DNA of 64,000 bases from an uncultured Clostridium sp. (GCA_948467875.1 CAOKFZ010000004.1:1-64000), one strand, 5' to 3'; counted from the stretch's first letter, positions 26,139-36,122 are shown. Made by a program: numbers and translations. The notes: a model not told the origin generated them from the letters alone.

Positions 26139-27386
26139 CTAACTATCTATACAATTTTCGTCTTTTACATAATATTTTGTACCCAGCATCTCATCTGGCA
26201 AATATTGTTGCTCACACCAATGCCCCGGAAAATCATGTGGATACTTATATCCTTCCTCATAGCCAAAATGCTGCATCCCGCTCGCCGCAGCATTTCGTAT
26301 GTGCATCGGAATTCGACCTGTCTCTTTATTTTGCACATCTTCCAAAGCTCGATTAATTCCCAAATACGTCGCATTTGATTTTTTAGAAATCGCAACATAC
26401 GTCGCCGCTTCCGCTAAAATTAACTTCGCCTCTGGCATCCCAACCATTCTGACAGCTTCCATCGCAGAAGTTGCCACCACCAACGCATTGGGGTTCGCCA
26501 TTCCGACATCTTCCGCACTACAAATTACAATTCTTCTCGCCAAAAAAACGGGATCTTCTCCTGCATTTAAAGCACGCGCCAAATAGAAAATCGCCGCATC
26601 TGGATCGCTTCCGCGCATCGATTTTATCATAGCACTAATATTGTCATAATGGCTATCTCCTTTTTTGTCAAACATCGCTTTTTTCGTGTTCATGCTTTGG
26701 CTCGCAATTTCATCTGTAATCTCAACTTCTCCTTGGCTATTCATTTTCGTCGTAAGAACCGCAACTTCTAGCCCATTTAAAGCCGTTCTAACATCTCCAT
26801 TTGAAATTTCTGCAATCGTATCAATGGTATCTTCCGAAATCTTAATATTATATTCTCCCAAGCCATCTTTTCTGGTCAGTGAATTTTTTAAAATCTGTAC
26901 AATATTCTCTTTTTTCAGCGGCTCCAGTTTAATAACCATCGAACGCGAAATCAAAGCCTTATTCACTTCAAAATAAGGATTTTCAGTCGTCGCGCCAATT
27001 AAAATAATCGTGCCATCTTCCACATAAGGAAGGAGCGCGTCTTGCTGCAATTTATTAAAACGATGAATTTCATCAATAAACAAAATGCATTTCCCACTTG
27101 GATTCAAAAGTGGATTATCTGCCTCTTCCACCGCATTTTTAATGTCTGAAACACCAGAAGTTACAGCATTAATTTTCATAAATTTGTATTTAGTTGTTTC
27201 ACTAATCACTTTGGCAAGCGAAGTTTTCCCACAACCTGGAGGCCCCCACAAAATAATGCTTGACAATCTGTCTGCTTGAATCGTTCGATAAAGCAATTTA
27301 TCCTTCCCCACAATATGTTCTTGCCCCACAAATTCCTCTAACATTTTAGGGCGCATACGATACGCCAAAGGCTCTTTTAAGTTCAT
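26139..27386 (-). CDS. rarA: Replication-associated recombination protein A
   Basis: A 415-residue clamp-loader-related AAA+ ATPase: YRMRPKMLEEFVGQEHIVG, Walker A in WGPPGCGKTSLAK, Walker B in ILFIDEIHRF, sensor GATTENP and the C-terminal MgsA tetramerisation part (YLGINRALEDVQ, HFGYEEGYKYPHDF). It acts at stalled forks. It follows ruvA by 11 bases where ruvB is usual. Confidence 0.95.
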   Translation of the reverse strand: MNLKEPLAYRMRPKMLEEFVGQEHIVGKDKLLYRTIQADRLSSIILWGPPGCGKTSLAKVISETTKYKFMKINAVTSGVSDIKNAVEEADNPLLNPSGKCILFIDEIHRFNKLQQDALLPYVEDGTIILIGATTENPYFEVNKALISRSMVIKLEPLKKENIVQILKNSLTRKDGLGEYNIKISEDTIDTIAEISNGDVRTALNGLEVAVLTTKMNSQGEVEITDEIASQSMNTKKAMFDKKGDSHYDNISAMIKSMRGSDPDAAIFYLARALNAGEDPVFLARRIVICSAEDVGMANPNALVVATSAMEAVRMVGMPEAKLILAEAATYVAISKKSNATYLGINRALEDVQNKETGRIPMHIRNAAASGMQHFGYEEGYKYPHDFPGHWCEQQYLPDEMLGTKYYVKDENCIDS

Positions 27387-27397
27387 CTGCTCCTCCT

Positions 27398-27994
27398 CTA
27401 TTTTGACAAAAATTTCAATCCGTTTCGGATGATATCTTCAATCGTCATTGACTGATAGTCAAACTTTTGCAACGCTTTTTCAATCTCCTTTTTGTGGTAT
27501 CCTAAAATCTGCAAAGCCGCAATTGCCTCTTCCAAACTATCATTCACATCTATGACACTTTCTACTTCTTCTGTTTCCGAAGTCTCTTGCTCTGTTTTCA
27601 ACTTGTCTTTCAATTCTAACACAATGCGTTGCGCTGACTTTTTCCCAATCCCCGGAACCTTCGTCAATCTTGTAATATCATTTTTAACAATGCACATAAT
27701 AAATTCTGATGGCGTTATGTTAGAAAGCATGGCAATTGCTGATTTTGCCCCAACGCCACTGACTGAAATCAGCAATTCAAATAGCTTTAATTCCTCTCCT
27801 GTCAAAAAGCCATACAAACTAATGTCATCTTCTCTGACATGATAATGGGTATAGATTTTTACACTATCGCCAAGTTCGCCAATTTTCAAAATGGCGTTCT
27901 TCGACATAAAAATTTTATAACCAATTCCTGCTGTTTCGACTATCACATAATTGCTCATTTTCTCCTCTAAAATCCCTTTGACATATGCAAACAT
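27398..27994 (-). CDS. ruvA: Holliday junction helicase subunit RuvA
   Basis: A 198-residue protein: OB-fold N-terminus (MFAYVKGILEEKMSNYVIVE), HhH motifs (LISVSGVGAKSAIAML and LTKVPGIGKKSAQRIV) and a C-terminal RuvB-binding domain (LEEAIAALQILGYHKKEIEKAL). It binds four-way junctions with RuvB, which is not in the window. Confidence 0.95.
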   Translation of the reverse strand: MFAYVKGILEEKMSNYVIVETAGIGYKIFMSKNAILKIGELGDSVKIYTHYHVREDDISLYGFLTGEELKLFELLISVSGVGAKSAIAMLSNITPSEFIMCIVKNDITRLTKVPGIGKKSAQRIVLELKDKLKTEQETSETEEVESVIDVNDSLEEAIAALQILGYHKKEIEKALQKFDYQSMTIEDIIRNGLKFLSK

Positions 27995-28052
27995 ATTTTC
28001 TCCTTTCTTTCTCGTTATTTTATCACAAAATAAAAAAAAAGCAAGTCTTTTT

Positions 28053-28083
28053 TGAAAAAAAATCTAGGTCATGCGACCTAGAC
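28053..28083 (-). terminator. Terminator overlapping the end of the VanW-like gene
   Basis: CTAGGTC pairs with GACCTAG around GCAT, then a run of eight T's on the minus strand. The zero-frame TAG of the VanW-like gene is part of the stem. Confidence 0.85.
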
Positions 28084-28818
28084 TTTCTGGTACCGTATTT
28101 CAAAGACTTTGACTGTTACATCTCCGCCCTTAGCAATAACACGAAGCATCATAGAATTTTCCAAGGTATTTACAAATGAAAAATCTATCTTTGAATCAAA
28201 GGAAACTGTTGCCTCTCGGTCTCCCAACTCCTCATGAATATAAGAGCTTGGCAAAGAGTGCTTTTGTGCACGCGTTTCAAGCCCTGCGGCTATCACAGCA
28301 GAATTAATCGCGCTCGACACTTGGCAAACACCGCCCCCCAGTCCCAAAGAAACTCTCCTACCATAAATCACGGGTGCTTCCAAAAAACCTTTTTCTGGTG
28401 TCGTGTCTCCTACTATTTCTAACCATGAAAACCATTCACCTGGACCAAGCACTAAACCATTGATAATTTCCGCAGCAATTCGCATATTTTCATTTCGATT
28501 TGCTCCAGAATGTGGATTGCGAATTGTATGCTCCGCCAACAAAACTTTTTCTCTTTTGAGATTGACTTTCTTTTTCTTTGCAACTTTCCGCTTTGGCTTT
28601 ACCGGCTCTGTCGGCTTATTTTCCACCACATGCTCCTCTTGCGTATAACCTGCAAAAAGTTTCTGTCTCAAAAAGAAAAAAGCCGTAGCAAATAAGAGGC
28701 AAGCAATTACAATTTTTTTCAGCCTTTTCTTAGGCTTCCTAAATTCTTGTTTCTCTTGCCGCCTTCTGCATCTTTCCTGCTGTTTCATCTCTCGTTTCCA
28801 TTCTTTTCTCGTCCGCAT
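28078..28818 (-). CDS. VanW-like protein with a terminal CGG codon
   Basis: A 246-residue protein: basic N-terminus, a membrane anchor (about 33-52), then a VanW domain with HTIRNPHSGANRNENM, LGPGEWFSWLEIVGDTT, GLGGGVCQVSSAI and HSLPSSYI. Probably an envelope protein; VanW function is unknown. Codon 242 is CGG (28095-28093), giving I-R-Y-Q-K-V-stop. A +1 shift would give I-G-T-R-K and read into the terminator T-run. G-T at this place resembles many VanW ends, but the stop codon at the terminator favours in-frame reading. Unresolved. Confidence 0.82.
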   Translation of the reverse strand: MRTRKEWKREMKQQERCRRRQEKQEFRKPKKRLKKIVIACLLFATAFFFLRQKLFAGYTQEEHVVENKPTEPVKPKRKVAKKKKVNLKREKVLLAEHTIRNPHSGANRNENMRIAAEIINGLVLGPGEWFSWLEIVGDTTPEKGFLEAPVIYGRRVSLGLGGGVCQVSSAINSAVIAAGLETRAQKHSLPSSYIHEELGDREATVSFDSKIDFSFVNTLENSMMLRVIAKGGDVTVKVFEIRYQKV

Positions 28819-28908
28819 ATTACAATACCTCCCTAAATTTTTAGTTAACTATATTATACCACATTTTGGATTTTCTGTCAACTTGACCGTATGGTCAGTT
28901 TTGGTGTT

Positions 28909-29484
28909 TTACTGTATCATTTTTTCAAATTCCTGCTCAAATTGATTTAAAAATTCTACAATTATTTCTTCTCTATCAAAATTTTTGCCAAATTCAATTT
29001 TAAGGGAAGTTGCAATTTCGCCCAAATCCTCTGCAAATTCCTCTTGATTGACATTTAGCCCAATCCCGATATAAATTTTTTGCACATTTTCCGCTTTGCT
29101 CACACTTTCCGTCAAAATTCCGCCCACTTTTTTACCACGATAATAAATATCATTTGGCATTTTGATGCTAAGTTCCATTTCGTATAAATCCTTTAAAACA
29201 TGTATCATACATTCTGCAATACGGACCGTTAAATTTTGAATTTTCTGCAAATTACAATTGGGCAAAAGCACAAATGACATCGCAATATTTTTGCCTGCTC
29301 CAGTAAACCAAACTCGTTCATGGGTCCCAACGCCAGAATTTTGCTGTTCTGCTACAATAATTGTCCCATTTTCTGGATTTTGTAAATCCTTCAATTCTTT
29401 TTGGGTAGAACCAATTGTTTCAAAATAAAGCAATTTTCGCCCCAAATATTTCGTTTTTAGATTTTTTAGTTCCTTCTTTTCCAT
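28909..29484 (-). CDS. birA: Biotin--[acetyl-CoA carboxylase] ligase, group I
   Basis: A 191-residue ligase without the N-terminal DNA-binding domain. LLYFETIGSTQKELK, QQNSGVGTHERVWFTGAG (the biotinyl-AMP loop in its GxGTHxR form), KMPNDIYYRGKKVGGILTE (catalytic Lys) and GIGLNVNQ are all present. It attaches biotin to carrier proteins. It lies 4 bases after the debranching enzyme gene. Confidence 0.9.
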   Translation of the reverse strand: MEKKELKNLKTKYLGRKLLYFETIGSTQKELKDLQNPENGTIIVAEQQNSGVGTHERVWFTGAGKNIAMSFVLLPNCNLQKIQNLTVRIAECMIHVLKDLYEMELSIKMPNDIYYRGKKVGGILTESVSKAENVQKIYIGIGLNVNQEEFAEDLGEIATSLKIEFGKNFDREEIIVEFLNQFEQEFEKMIQ

Positions 29485-29488
29485 GGTT

Positions 29489-31528
29489 TTATTCTTCCAT
29501 TCTTGTCACAATTTTCAAGATTTCTGACACGCTCCAAGCCTGCGCACACGTGCCTCCCGGTTTGGCTGTGCCGTCCGAATTATAGACTTCCGAAATACTC
29601 CCAAAACATTCTGGCGCATATAATTCTTTTTTAAATGTCACATAAATTTTTTCTACCAACTTCTCTTTTTCGATAATGTATTTTTCTTTTTCAATTCTAT
29701 CTTTTTCACAATCAATGATATTCTCCAATGCATCTGCATATAAACCAAGTAGCCACACCCAACTAATTCCTTGATGATAACTTTTGTCGCGCTTCACACA
29801 ATCTCCCAAATATTCTGCAATATACGCTTCTTCGTCTTGTGCCAAAGTTCTAAGCCCACATTTCGTCAATAATTTTTTCTTAGCCGTTTCCCAAATTGTT
29901 TTGCCTACAAGCGAAGCAGGATGAATAATTGGATACGTTGTCGAAATAGCAAATAGTTGATTGGGACGTATTTTATCATCTCCTAAAACATCATATAATG
30001 ACTTCTTCTCCCCACAATAAAATTTCTCTTCAAATACTTTTTGATGCGTTTTTGCGATCTTTTTATAAGTATCTGCTAATTCTTTTTCGCCAAATTTCTT
30101 CGCCAAATATTCCATTGTTTTCAAAGCATTATACCAAAGGCTATTGATTTCCACAACTTTTCCATTTCTTGGGGTTACCACAAAATCCCCAACTTTGGCA
30201 TCCATCCACGTATTTTGAATATGAGGCGTGCCAGATGACAAAAGTCCGTCACTATCCACATAAATATGGTTGCCGTCTAACTCAATTCCATTTTGATAAT
30301 TTTCAATGATATTTTTTAATTTTTCGTATAAATTTTCTTTGACAAAATTGTAATCTCGTGTGTATTTCATAAATTTATTTACCTGTTCAAACAATAAAAG
30401 GGCAGCATCTGCACTGTTATAAAGCGGCGTATTATCACTTTCCGCATAGCCATTTGGAACAAGCCCTAGGCAAATGTCTTTTGTCAGCATTAGCAGCACT
30501 TCTTTTGCCACATCAAATCTTCTTGTAATGAGCAACAAACCTTCAAAACTAATGGCTGTATCTCGTCCCCAGTCCAAAAACCAAGGAAAACCTGCCAAAA
30601 TCGAATGTAGCTTTTCTTCTGGTCGGAAAACGACAAAATTGTCACTTGCTATGACTAAATCTCTCAAAAATTCGTTTTTGTCTTTTTCCAACTTTGTCAA
30701 TTCTGTTTTTTTATTTTTGATCAATTTTGTCTGTTTAACAATTTCCTCTAATCTTTGGATTTCTCGTTCAAAAACTTCATCAGCTTGAATATTTTCAATA
30801 TCGCTTTCCAAAGAAACAATGACTGTGATTTCTTTTTTCTCTTTTGGCTCAATCACAATCTCGTAGCGCCCAGGCACACACAAATCCTCTTCTGCAAAAA
30901 AACCTCTTTCTTCCTCTTTTAAATAATACATATTACGAAAAACGTCATTTTGATGTTCGATATAATTTCCTTCTTGGCAACACATATAAATCGGAATATT
31001 TTTGTCAATTTGAATTTGCACTTTGGCATTTTCAAATTTTTGCTCTACCTCAAAAGTGTGACCTGTTGTCATATCGTGAAAATCTCGGAAGTTCATAATG
31101 GGCGCAATTGTCATCTTCACATTTTGTGCCTGATTATTTTTTACTGAATACTTCACAACAATTGTATTTTTTCCATACACAAAAGAAATTTTCTTTTGTA
31201 TCTTTACCTCCCCAACTTTATAAGTAAACTCTGGTAAAGGATTTTTCTCAAAACTCTCTAAATACTTATAACCTTCTGCTAAATAATTGCGACAAACATT
31301 GGTAAACAAATCATATTTTTTGCCTTCCATCTCAATGCTCTCATCCAATTTTGACAAAATCAAATGTCGCCTAGCTGGCGGTTTCAAAGGTGCCACTAAC
31401 AAACCATGATAACGTCTTGTATTTGCCCCAAGTACTGTACTGGAAGCAAATCCACCAATTCCATTTGTGATTAACCATTCTTTTTCTAAGGCATTTTTCA
31501 ATTCCAATTGTTTTTTCGTTAATTTCAT
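29489..31528 (-). CDS. Glycogen debranching enzyme (amylo-alpha-1,6-glucosidase family)
   Basis: A 679-residue protein: GDE N-terminal domain (LEKEWLITNGIGGFASSTV, NTRRYHGLLVAP) and a C-terminal (alpha/alpha)6 GH133-type catalytic domain (FPWFLDWGRDTAISFEG, GLVPNGYAE, WMDAKVGDFVVTPRNGK, SYHQGISWVWLLG). It removes alpha-1,6 branches of glycogen-like polymer in the cytoplasm. A CBM25-like protein elsewhere in the window may belong to the same storage metabolism. Confidence 0.92.
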   Translation of the reverse strand: MKLTKKQLELKNALEKEWLITNGIGGFASSTVLGANTRRYHGLLVAPLKPPARRHLILSKLDESIEMEGKKYDLFTNVCRNYLAEGYKYLESFEKNPLPEFTYKVGEVKIQKKISFVYGKNTIVVKYSVKNNQAQNVKMTIAPIMNFRDFHDMTTGHTFEVEQKFENAKVQIQIDKNIPIYMCCQEGNYIEHQNDVFRNMYYLKEEERGFFAEEDLCVPGRYEIVIEPKEKKEITVIVSLESDIENIQADEVFEREIQRLEEIVKQTKLIKNKKTELTKLEKDKNEFLRDLVIASDNFVVFRPEEKLHSILAGFPWFLDWGRDTAISFEGLLLITRRFDVAKEVLLMLTKDICLGLVPNGYAESDNTPLYNSADAALLLFEQVNKFMKYTRDYNFVKENLYEKLKNIIENYQNGIELDGNHIYVDSDGLLSSGTPHIQNTWMDAKVGDFVVTPRNGKVVEINSLWYNALKTMEYLAKKFGEKELADTYKKIAKTHQKVFEEKFYCGEKKSLYDVLGDDKIRPNQLFAISTTYPIIHPASLVGKTIWETAKKKLLTKCGLRTLAQDEEAYIAEYLGDCVKRDKSYHQGISWVWLLGLYADALENIIDCEKDRIEKEKYIIEKEKLVEKIYVTFKKELYAPECFGSISEVYNSDGTAKPGGTCAQAWSVSEILKIVTRMEE

Positions 31529-31543
31529 TTGTACAATCTCCTG

Positions 31544-33286
31544 TTATTCTTTTTTCTTCGTCCTTCTAGCAGTTGGCTTTTTCTCCTCTGCTTCCTCTTT
31601 CTTCTTAGTTGTTCTTGGTTTTCTTACTGTTTTTGTTTCCTGAGAGGTTTCATCTGTCTCTTTTTTTACTCTTGGTTTCCTTGTTGTTTTGGTCGCTTTA
31701 GGCTCCATTTCTTCTTTTTTCTTTGCTTGCTTTTTTTCATTTTCCTTTTCTAATTTTTCAATTTCTTTTGCAATGGCTCTGTTTTCTTTAATCTTAGCAT
31801 CTGTATTTTGAATCGATTCCACTCTTTCTTTGTATTTTTCGCTAAACTTACTTTTCTTATTTGGCTTTTTACTTTTTACACTTTTCGTTGCTTTTTTGAC
31901 AATTTCTTTATGCATTTTATCTTCTTTTTGATTTTTCTTAATCTCCTTTTTCTCCTCCTTCAAAATCGAATTCAAAAGTAAAAACTCAGTTCCATTTTGC
32001 TCATCTTTAAATTTCAATTCATCACAAATCAGTCCAACAACAGTAGCTGCAATAATCGCTGAATTATGTCTAATTTTATCTTCCTTAATGCAAGACATAT
32101 CTTTTTGAATAATTTTCACACCCAAAGTAGCTGCCTTTGTAATATCCGTTTCCACTAACTCACTGCCTTTTTTGTTATACCTTCTGACATATTCTGGAAC
32201 CACTTCTCCTGTATCCACCAAGCAATAATCAAAAACACCTTTTCCAACATGCGCTTGCATTGCCTCAATGTGTTGCGCAAGCGTATAATCATCCGTTTGC
32301 CCAAATTCTGTCATAATATTGGAAATATAAATCTTGACAGCTTTGCTTTCTTTAATTGCTTTAGAAACCCTTTTTACTAGCAAATTTGGCAATACATTGG
32401 TATATAAACTTCCCGGACCAATGATAATCGCTTCTGCCTCTTGAATGGCTTCAACCACGCCAGGCGCAGGTTTGCAATTGGATGGATTAATAAAAATTCG
32501 ATTAATCACTTCCACTTTTTGGGAAACAATTTCTGGAATTTTATCTTTGCGCTCAATCACAGTTCCATCTGTCAATTCCGCACAAATATTGATTTCGTCC
32601 AACGTTACTGGTAAAACTCGTCCATTGATATTAAGCACTTCTGTGCTTTTTTGAATGGCCTCTGAAATGTTGCTATACAACTCATTCATGGCTGTCAAAT
32701 AAATATCCCCAAAATTTAAGCCACGCAATCTTTCATTTGTAAAATTCAAATTCATCAAATCACGCATCAACTCTTGCTTTTCTGACATCGCAATCATACT
32801 ACCTTTGATATCATCCAATGGCAAAGCATCTAGCGCCATTCTAGATTCTGTTGGAATTTGTCCATAATCTGACATGGTGACAATTGCTGTAATATTATTG
32901 GTATATTTTTTCAAGCCGTCTACCACAATATTCAAGCCTTCTCCGCCACCTATGACAACGATTTTAGGACCTTCATCATAAACTTTTTTATTGAAAATCA
33001 ATGATTTGATATTGACTTTGGCTTTTTTGCCTTTCATCGAATCTGTGTCATTTGCTTCAATCAAAATCTCCAAATTTCTTTTTTGAATAAAAATAATGCC
33101 AACAACCACAAATACAAATCCTAAAACAAATATCGCAATAATTTTTCCAAGCTCTCCAAAAGCCATTTCCTCTGTTACTAGGACTTTTGTAAATCCATAA
33201 CATACCAGTGCAATTCCCACAATAATCAAAAACATCCAACGTTTTACTTTTGCACTTGATTTAAACCATTCCAAAAAAGTTTTCAT
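31544..33286 (-). CDS. yvcK: YvcK/CofD-family protein with N-terminal membrane segments and a lysine-rich tail
   Basis: A 580-residue protein. Two hydrophobic helices (about 18-36 and 47-68) precede a CofD/YvcK domain (VVIGGGEGLNIVVDGLKKY, SDYGQIPTESRMALDALPLDD, IIGPGSLYTNVLPNLLV). From about 440 to 580 comes a highly charged, low-complexity Lys/Glu tail with KKTTRKPRVKKE-like repeats. YvcK homologues bind UDP-sugars and affect wall growth and carbon metabolism. The tail is unusual and could bind nucleic acid or membrane. It neighbours murB. Confidence 0.85.
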   Translation of the reverse strand: MKTFLEWFKSSAKVKRWMFLIIVGIALVCYGFTKVLVTEEMAFGELGKIIAIFVLGFVFVVVGIIFIQKRNLEILIEANDTDSMKGKKAKVNIKSLIFNKKVYDEGPKIVVIGGGEGLNIVVDGLKKYTNNITAIVTMSDYGQIPTESRMALDALPLDDIKGSMIAMSEKQELMRDLMNLNFTNERLRGLNFGDIYLTAMNELYSNISEAIQKSTEVLNINGRVLPVTLDEINICAELTDGTVIERKDKIPEIVSQKVEVINRIFINPSNCKPAPGVVEAIQEAEAIIIGPGSLYTNVLPNLLVKRVSKAIKESKAVKIYISNIMTEFGQTDDYTLAQHIEAMQAHVGKGVFDYCLVDTGEVVPEYVRRYNKKGSELVETDITKAATLGVKIIQKDMSCIKEDKIRHNSAIIAATVVGLICDELKFKDEQNGTEFLLLNSILKEEKKEIKKNQKEDKMHKEIVKKATKSVKSKKPNKKSKFSEKYKERVESIQNTDAKIKENRAIAKEIEKLEKENEKKQAKKKEEMEPKATKTTRKPRVKKETDETSQETKTVRKPRTTKKKEEAEEKKPTARRTKKKE

Positions 33287-33298
33287 TTTTACACCTTC

Positions 33299-34213
33299 CT
33301 ATTCTTCCCCAATTACTATAATTTCTAGCTCAACATCCACATCGAATTTTTGCTTCACATTTTTTCTAATGATATCAATCAGTTCCAAAACATCCTTTGC
33401 TGTTGCATTTCCTTTATTCACAATAAATCCAGAATGCTTGCTTGACACTTCGGCATCCCCAACAGCATAACCTTTTAAACCACATTCATCAATTAATTTC
33501 GCAATCAAAACATCGCCATTTCTTTTGAAAATACTTCCCGCATTCGGAAACTCCAATGGTTGCTTTTGCATTCTTACCTTCTTATATTCTTGCATTTTGT
33601 TTTGAATTTCTTGCTTTTCTCCCCACTTAAGTTTCAAAGTTGTCTCCAGCAAAATGAGTTGATTGGTTGCAAAAGCACTTTTGCGATAAGAAAATTCATG
33701 TGCTGCCAAATCTAATTTTTGAATATTCCCCTCTAAATCCATACATTTTGAGCACACCACAACATCCTTCATTTCACTTCCATAAGCACCTGCATTCATA
33801 CGAATTGCGCCACCTAACGTTCCTGGAATACCAGCCATTGCTTCCAAACCAGACAAACCATTTTCAGCAGCTATCAAAGCCAATTGGCTCAGTGGCATCC
33901 CACAACCACAAGTTACCATTGCACCATTTTCTTTTTTATCCACTGTGTAATTCTTCCCATCTAACTTGATAACAAATCCTCGAATTCCACCTTCACGCAC
34001 CAATAAATTCGTCCCATTTCCCACAATTTGAAATGGCACATTTTCCTGTTTTGCAAGATTTAAAATTGCTTTTAGTTGCTCCACTTTTTTGACATCCAAA
34101 AAATAATCTGCCATACCACCAATTCTAAAAGAAGTATGCTTTTTCATCGGTTCATCTACATAAATATCTTTTTTATCCATTATTTTTTCTAACTTTTCAG
34201 TCATGTCACACAT
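33299..34213 (-). CDS. murB: UDP-N-acetylenolpyruvoylglucosamine reductase
   Basis: A 304-residue flavoenzyme making UDP-MurNAc. Type II MurB: KKHTSFRIGGMADYF, IVGNGTNLLVREGGIRG (FAD binding), GIPGTLGGAIRMNAGAYG, FPNAGSIFKR (catalytic Ser) and SSKHSGFIVN. Just upstream of yvcK in a wall-synthesis group. Confidence 0.95.
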   Translation of the reverse strand: MCDMTEKLEKIMDKKDIYVDEPMKKHTSFRIGGMADYFLDVKKVEQLKAILNLAKQENVPFQIVGNGTNLLVREGGIRGFVIKLDGKNYTVDKKENGAMVTCGCGMPLSQLALIAAENGLSGLEAMAGIPGTLGGAIRMNAGAYGSEMKDVVVCSKCMDLEGNIQKLDLAAHEFSYRKSAFATNQLILLETTLKLKWGEKQEIQNKMQEYKKVRMQKQPLEFPNAGSIFKRNGDVLIAKLIDECGLKGYAVGDAEVSSKHSGFIVNKGNATAKDVLELIDIIRKNVKQKFDVDVELEIIVIGEE

Positions 34214-34234
34214 ATGGCAAAACCCCTATACATT

Positions 34235-34807
34235 TTATTCATTCCAATCACTAAAAGTGTCATCTTTTTCCAAAGCATCTGTCATTTTTTGGTTTGTCTG
34301 TGGCAAATATAATAACTGCGATTTACTATCTTTTTTCTGTGTTTCATTATAAACTTCTCCAGTGGCATAATTCACAACATAAGTTGCTTCTGCCTCCTGA
34401 ATTCCAATTTCTTTCAGCTGAGTTGGCATCAAGCGATAATAATAATCTTCTTGATAAACTGGTGCATAACTGTCTGCCTTACTAAAAAATGCTTCTGACT
34501 CTTCTGTTACCTTAACCGTATTTTTATTCGGCAAATCAATTTCTGAAAAATTCATAATTCGATTTCCAACCCAAAAAGAAACGTTCCCTTCTCCCATTGA
34601 AATTCCTGTTTTGCCAACTGAACTAGCTTTCCAATATTGTTCTGTAACCGCCTGCCTTACCATTCCTAATTCTGTTTCCAATTTGCTATCTTTCACTTTG
34701 TCAACACTCGAAAAACTCATATTCAATCCAACGCCAGCCAAAATCAATAACAAAACCACTGCCACAACCAATATAACAATCGTAACACCTTGATTATTTT
34801 TTATCAT
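34235..34807 (-). CDS. Type IV pilin-like protein
   Basis: A 190-residue protein with a prepilin-like N-terminus: short basic leader MIKNNQG, then VTIVILVVAVVLLLILAGV, and an outside domain. The leader resembles that of the pilin-SUMF1 protein at 60755. No pilus assembly genes are in view. Between murB and spoIIP. Confidence 0.7.
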   Translation of the reverse strand: MIKNNQGVTIVILVVAVVLLLILAGVGLNMSFSSVDKVKDSKLETELGMVRQAVTEQYWKASSVGKTGISMGEGNVSFWVGNRIMNFSEIDLPNKNTVKVTEESEAFFSKADSYAPVYQEDYYYRLMPTQLKEIGIQEAEATYVVNYATGEVYNETQKKDSKSQLLYLPQTNQKMTDALEKDDTFSDWNE

Positions 34808-34886
34808 TTGATTTCTCCATTCTTAAAAATATAGGATTATTTTATCATTTTTACGAAGTTTTTACAAGGCTTTTTTTCAAATTCTC

Positions 34887-36122
34887 CTAATTTTCTTTCA
34901 TCACACAATCAATAATATTTGCCAAATATTTCATACTGCCATTGCATTGTTCTATCGTGTTTCCCGTCGCGCCTACTTCAATAATCGCTGCCCCATTTGT
35001 CACATGTTGATTGTATCTCGAATTTCTCAAAATAATTGGTTTAAACAATCCCGGATACATCTCGTTCGCCTTCTCCTGCACTTTAATCGCCAACTTCAAA
35101 TTACGATTCCAATTGCTATGTTCCAAACCACCGCCATCTGTTCCAATCACAAACATAATTTGTGCCACTTGCTCCTCGCCAATTTTCACACAAGGCGCAT
35201 AATTGCTATTACTTCCAAGCGCATCGCGGTGCACATCAAACACACAATCCACCGTATTATATGTCGAAAGCAAATTTTTGACAGTCGCTAGTGACCTTGT
35301 GTACGAACCCGTGTAAGCTGGATAATCATGATAAGTGCTATCATGAATAACCGTATATCCCTTGCCAGCCAAGCAATTTGCGAGTTCTGTCCCTACTCTT
35401 GCTACCGAATAATTCAAATCTGTTGTTCGATAATTTCCAGTCGCCAAATACCTTGAATTGTCCGTCTGCGTATAGCTTTCGCAAGTATGCGTATGATACA
35501 AAATAATATTTTTCTTGTCTGAATAACTTATATCTGGTGTTACCATTGCCTCTGTCAAAGCATATTTGGACTCATTTTTAATCTTCACTGAGTGGTAAGT
35601 GTCTGTGTAAACATCTTTTTTATTATTTGCTTCCATTACTGCTGTCGCTACTTGAGGATTTTCCTGTGGAACCTTCTCCACATTTTCTTGCACCGCTATG
35701 TCCTGAACAACTTCCTGTGGCTCTTCTTTAGGAACTTCATTTGGGGGCACTTGATTTTCTATATTCTCAAACTCCAATACTTCTTCTTGATTTTCTTTTT
35801 CCATGATTTCCTCTTCAGCTCCCGAAAAAACAGCAAGCTCCGCCACTAATATTTTTTTCAGTTCGCTTTTTTCGGAAGGTTCCTCCTGAAAACTTTGGGC
35901 AATATTCAAATTTTGACTCATCATTTCCAATTTATTTTGCAAAATAATACTTTCCAAATCAAACTTTTTCACTGCATGATACATCAACTTTGAAACCTTA
36001 ATTACCATTGCTAAAATAAGCAAAATCGCAATTACTTTCATGATGCCTTTAACCAATCCTTTTAAATTAATCACTGCTAATCTAACCATAAAAAAACTCC
36101 ACCTAAAATATACCTTTAACAT
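34887..36122 (-). CDS. spoIIP: Stage II sporulation protein P
   Basis: A 411-residue protein with an N-terminal membrane segment (about 25-45), a long acidic Glu/Pro/Val linker, and the SpoIIP domain: NIILYHTHTCESY, STYHDYPAYTGSY, VFDVHRDALG and an ending with NGAAIIEVGATGNT. It is an amidase/endopeptidase acting with SpoIIM and SpoIID in forespore engulfment, so it marks a spore-forming lineage. Confidence 0.93.
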   Translation of the reverse strand: MLKVYFRWSFFMVRLAVINLKGLVKGIMKVIAILLILAMVIKVSKLMYHAVKKFDLESIILQNKLEMMSQNLNIAQSFQEEPSEKSELKKILVAELAVFSGAEEEIMEKENQEEVLEFENIENQVPPNEVPKEEPQEVVQDIAVQENVEKVPQENPQVATAVMEANNKKDVYTDTYHSVKIKNESKYALTEAMVTPDISYSDKKNIILYHTHTCESYTQTDNSRYLATGNYRTTDLNYSVARVGTELANCLAGKGYTVIHDSTYHDYPAYTGSYTRSLATVKNLLSTYNTVDCVFDVHRDALGSNSNYAPCVKIGEEQVAQIMFVIGTDGGGLEHSNWNRNLKLAIKVQEKANEMYPGLFKPIILRNSRYNQHVTNGAAIIEVGATGNTIEQCNGSMKYLANIIDCVMKEN

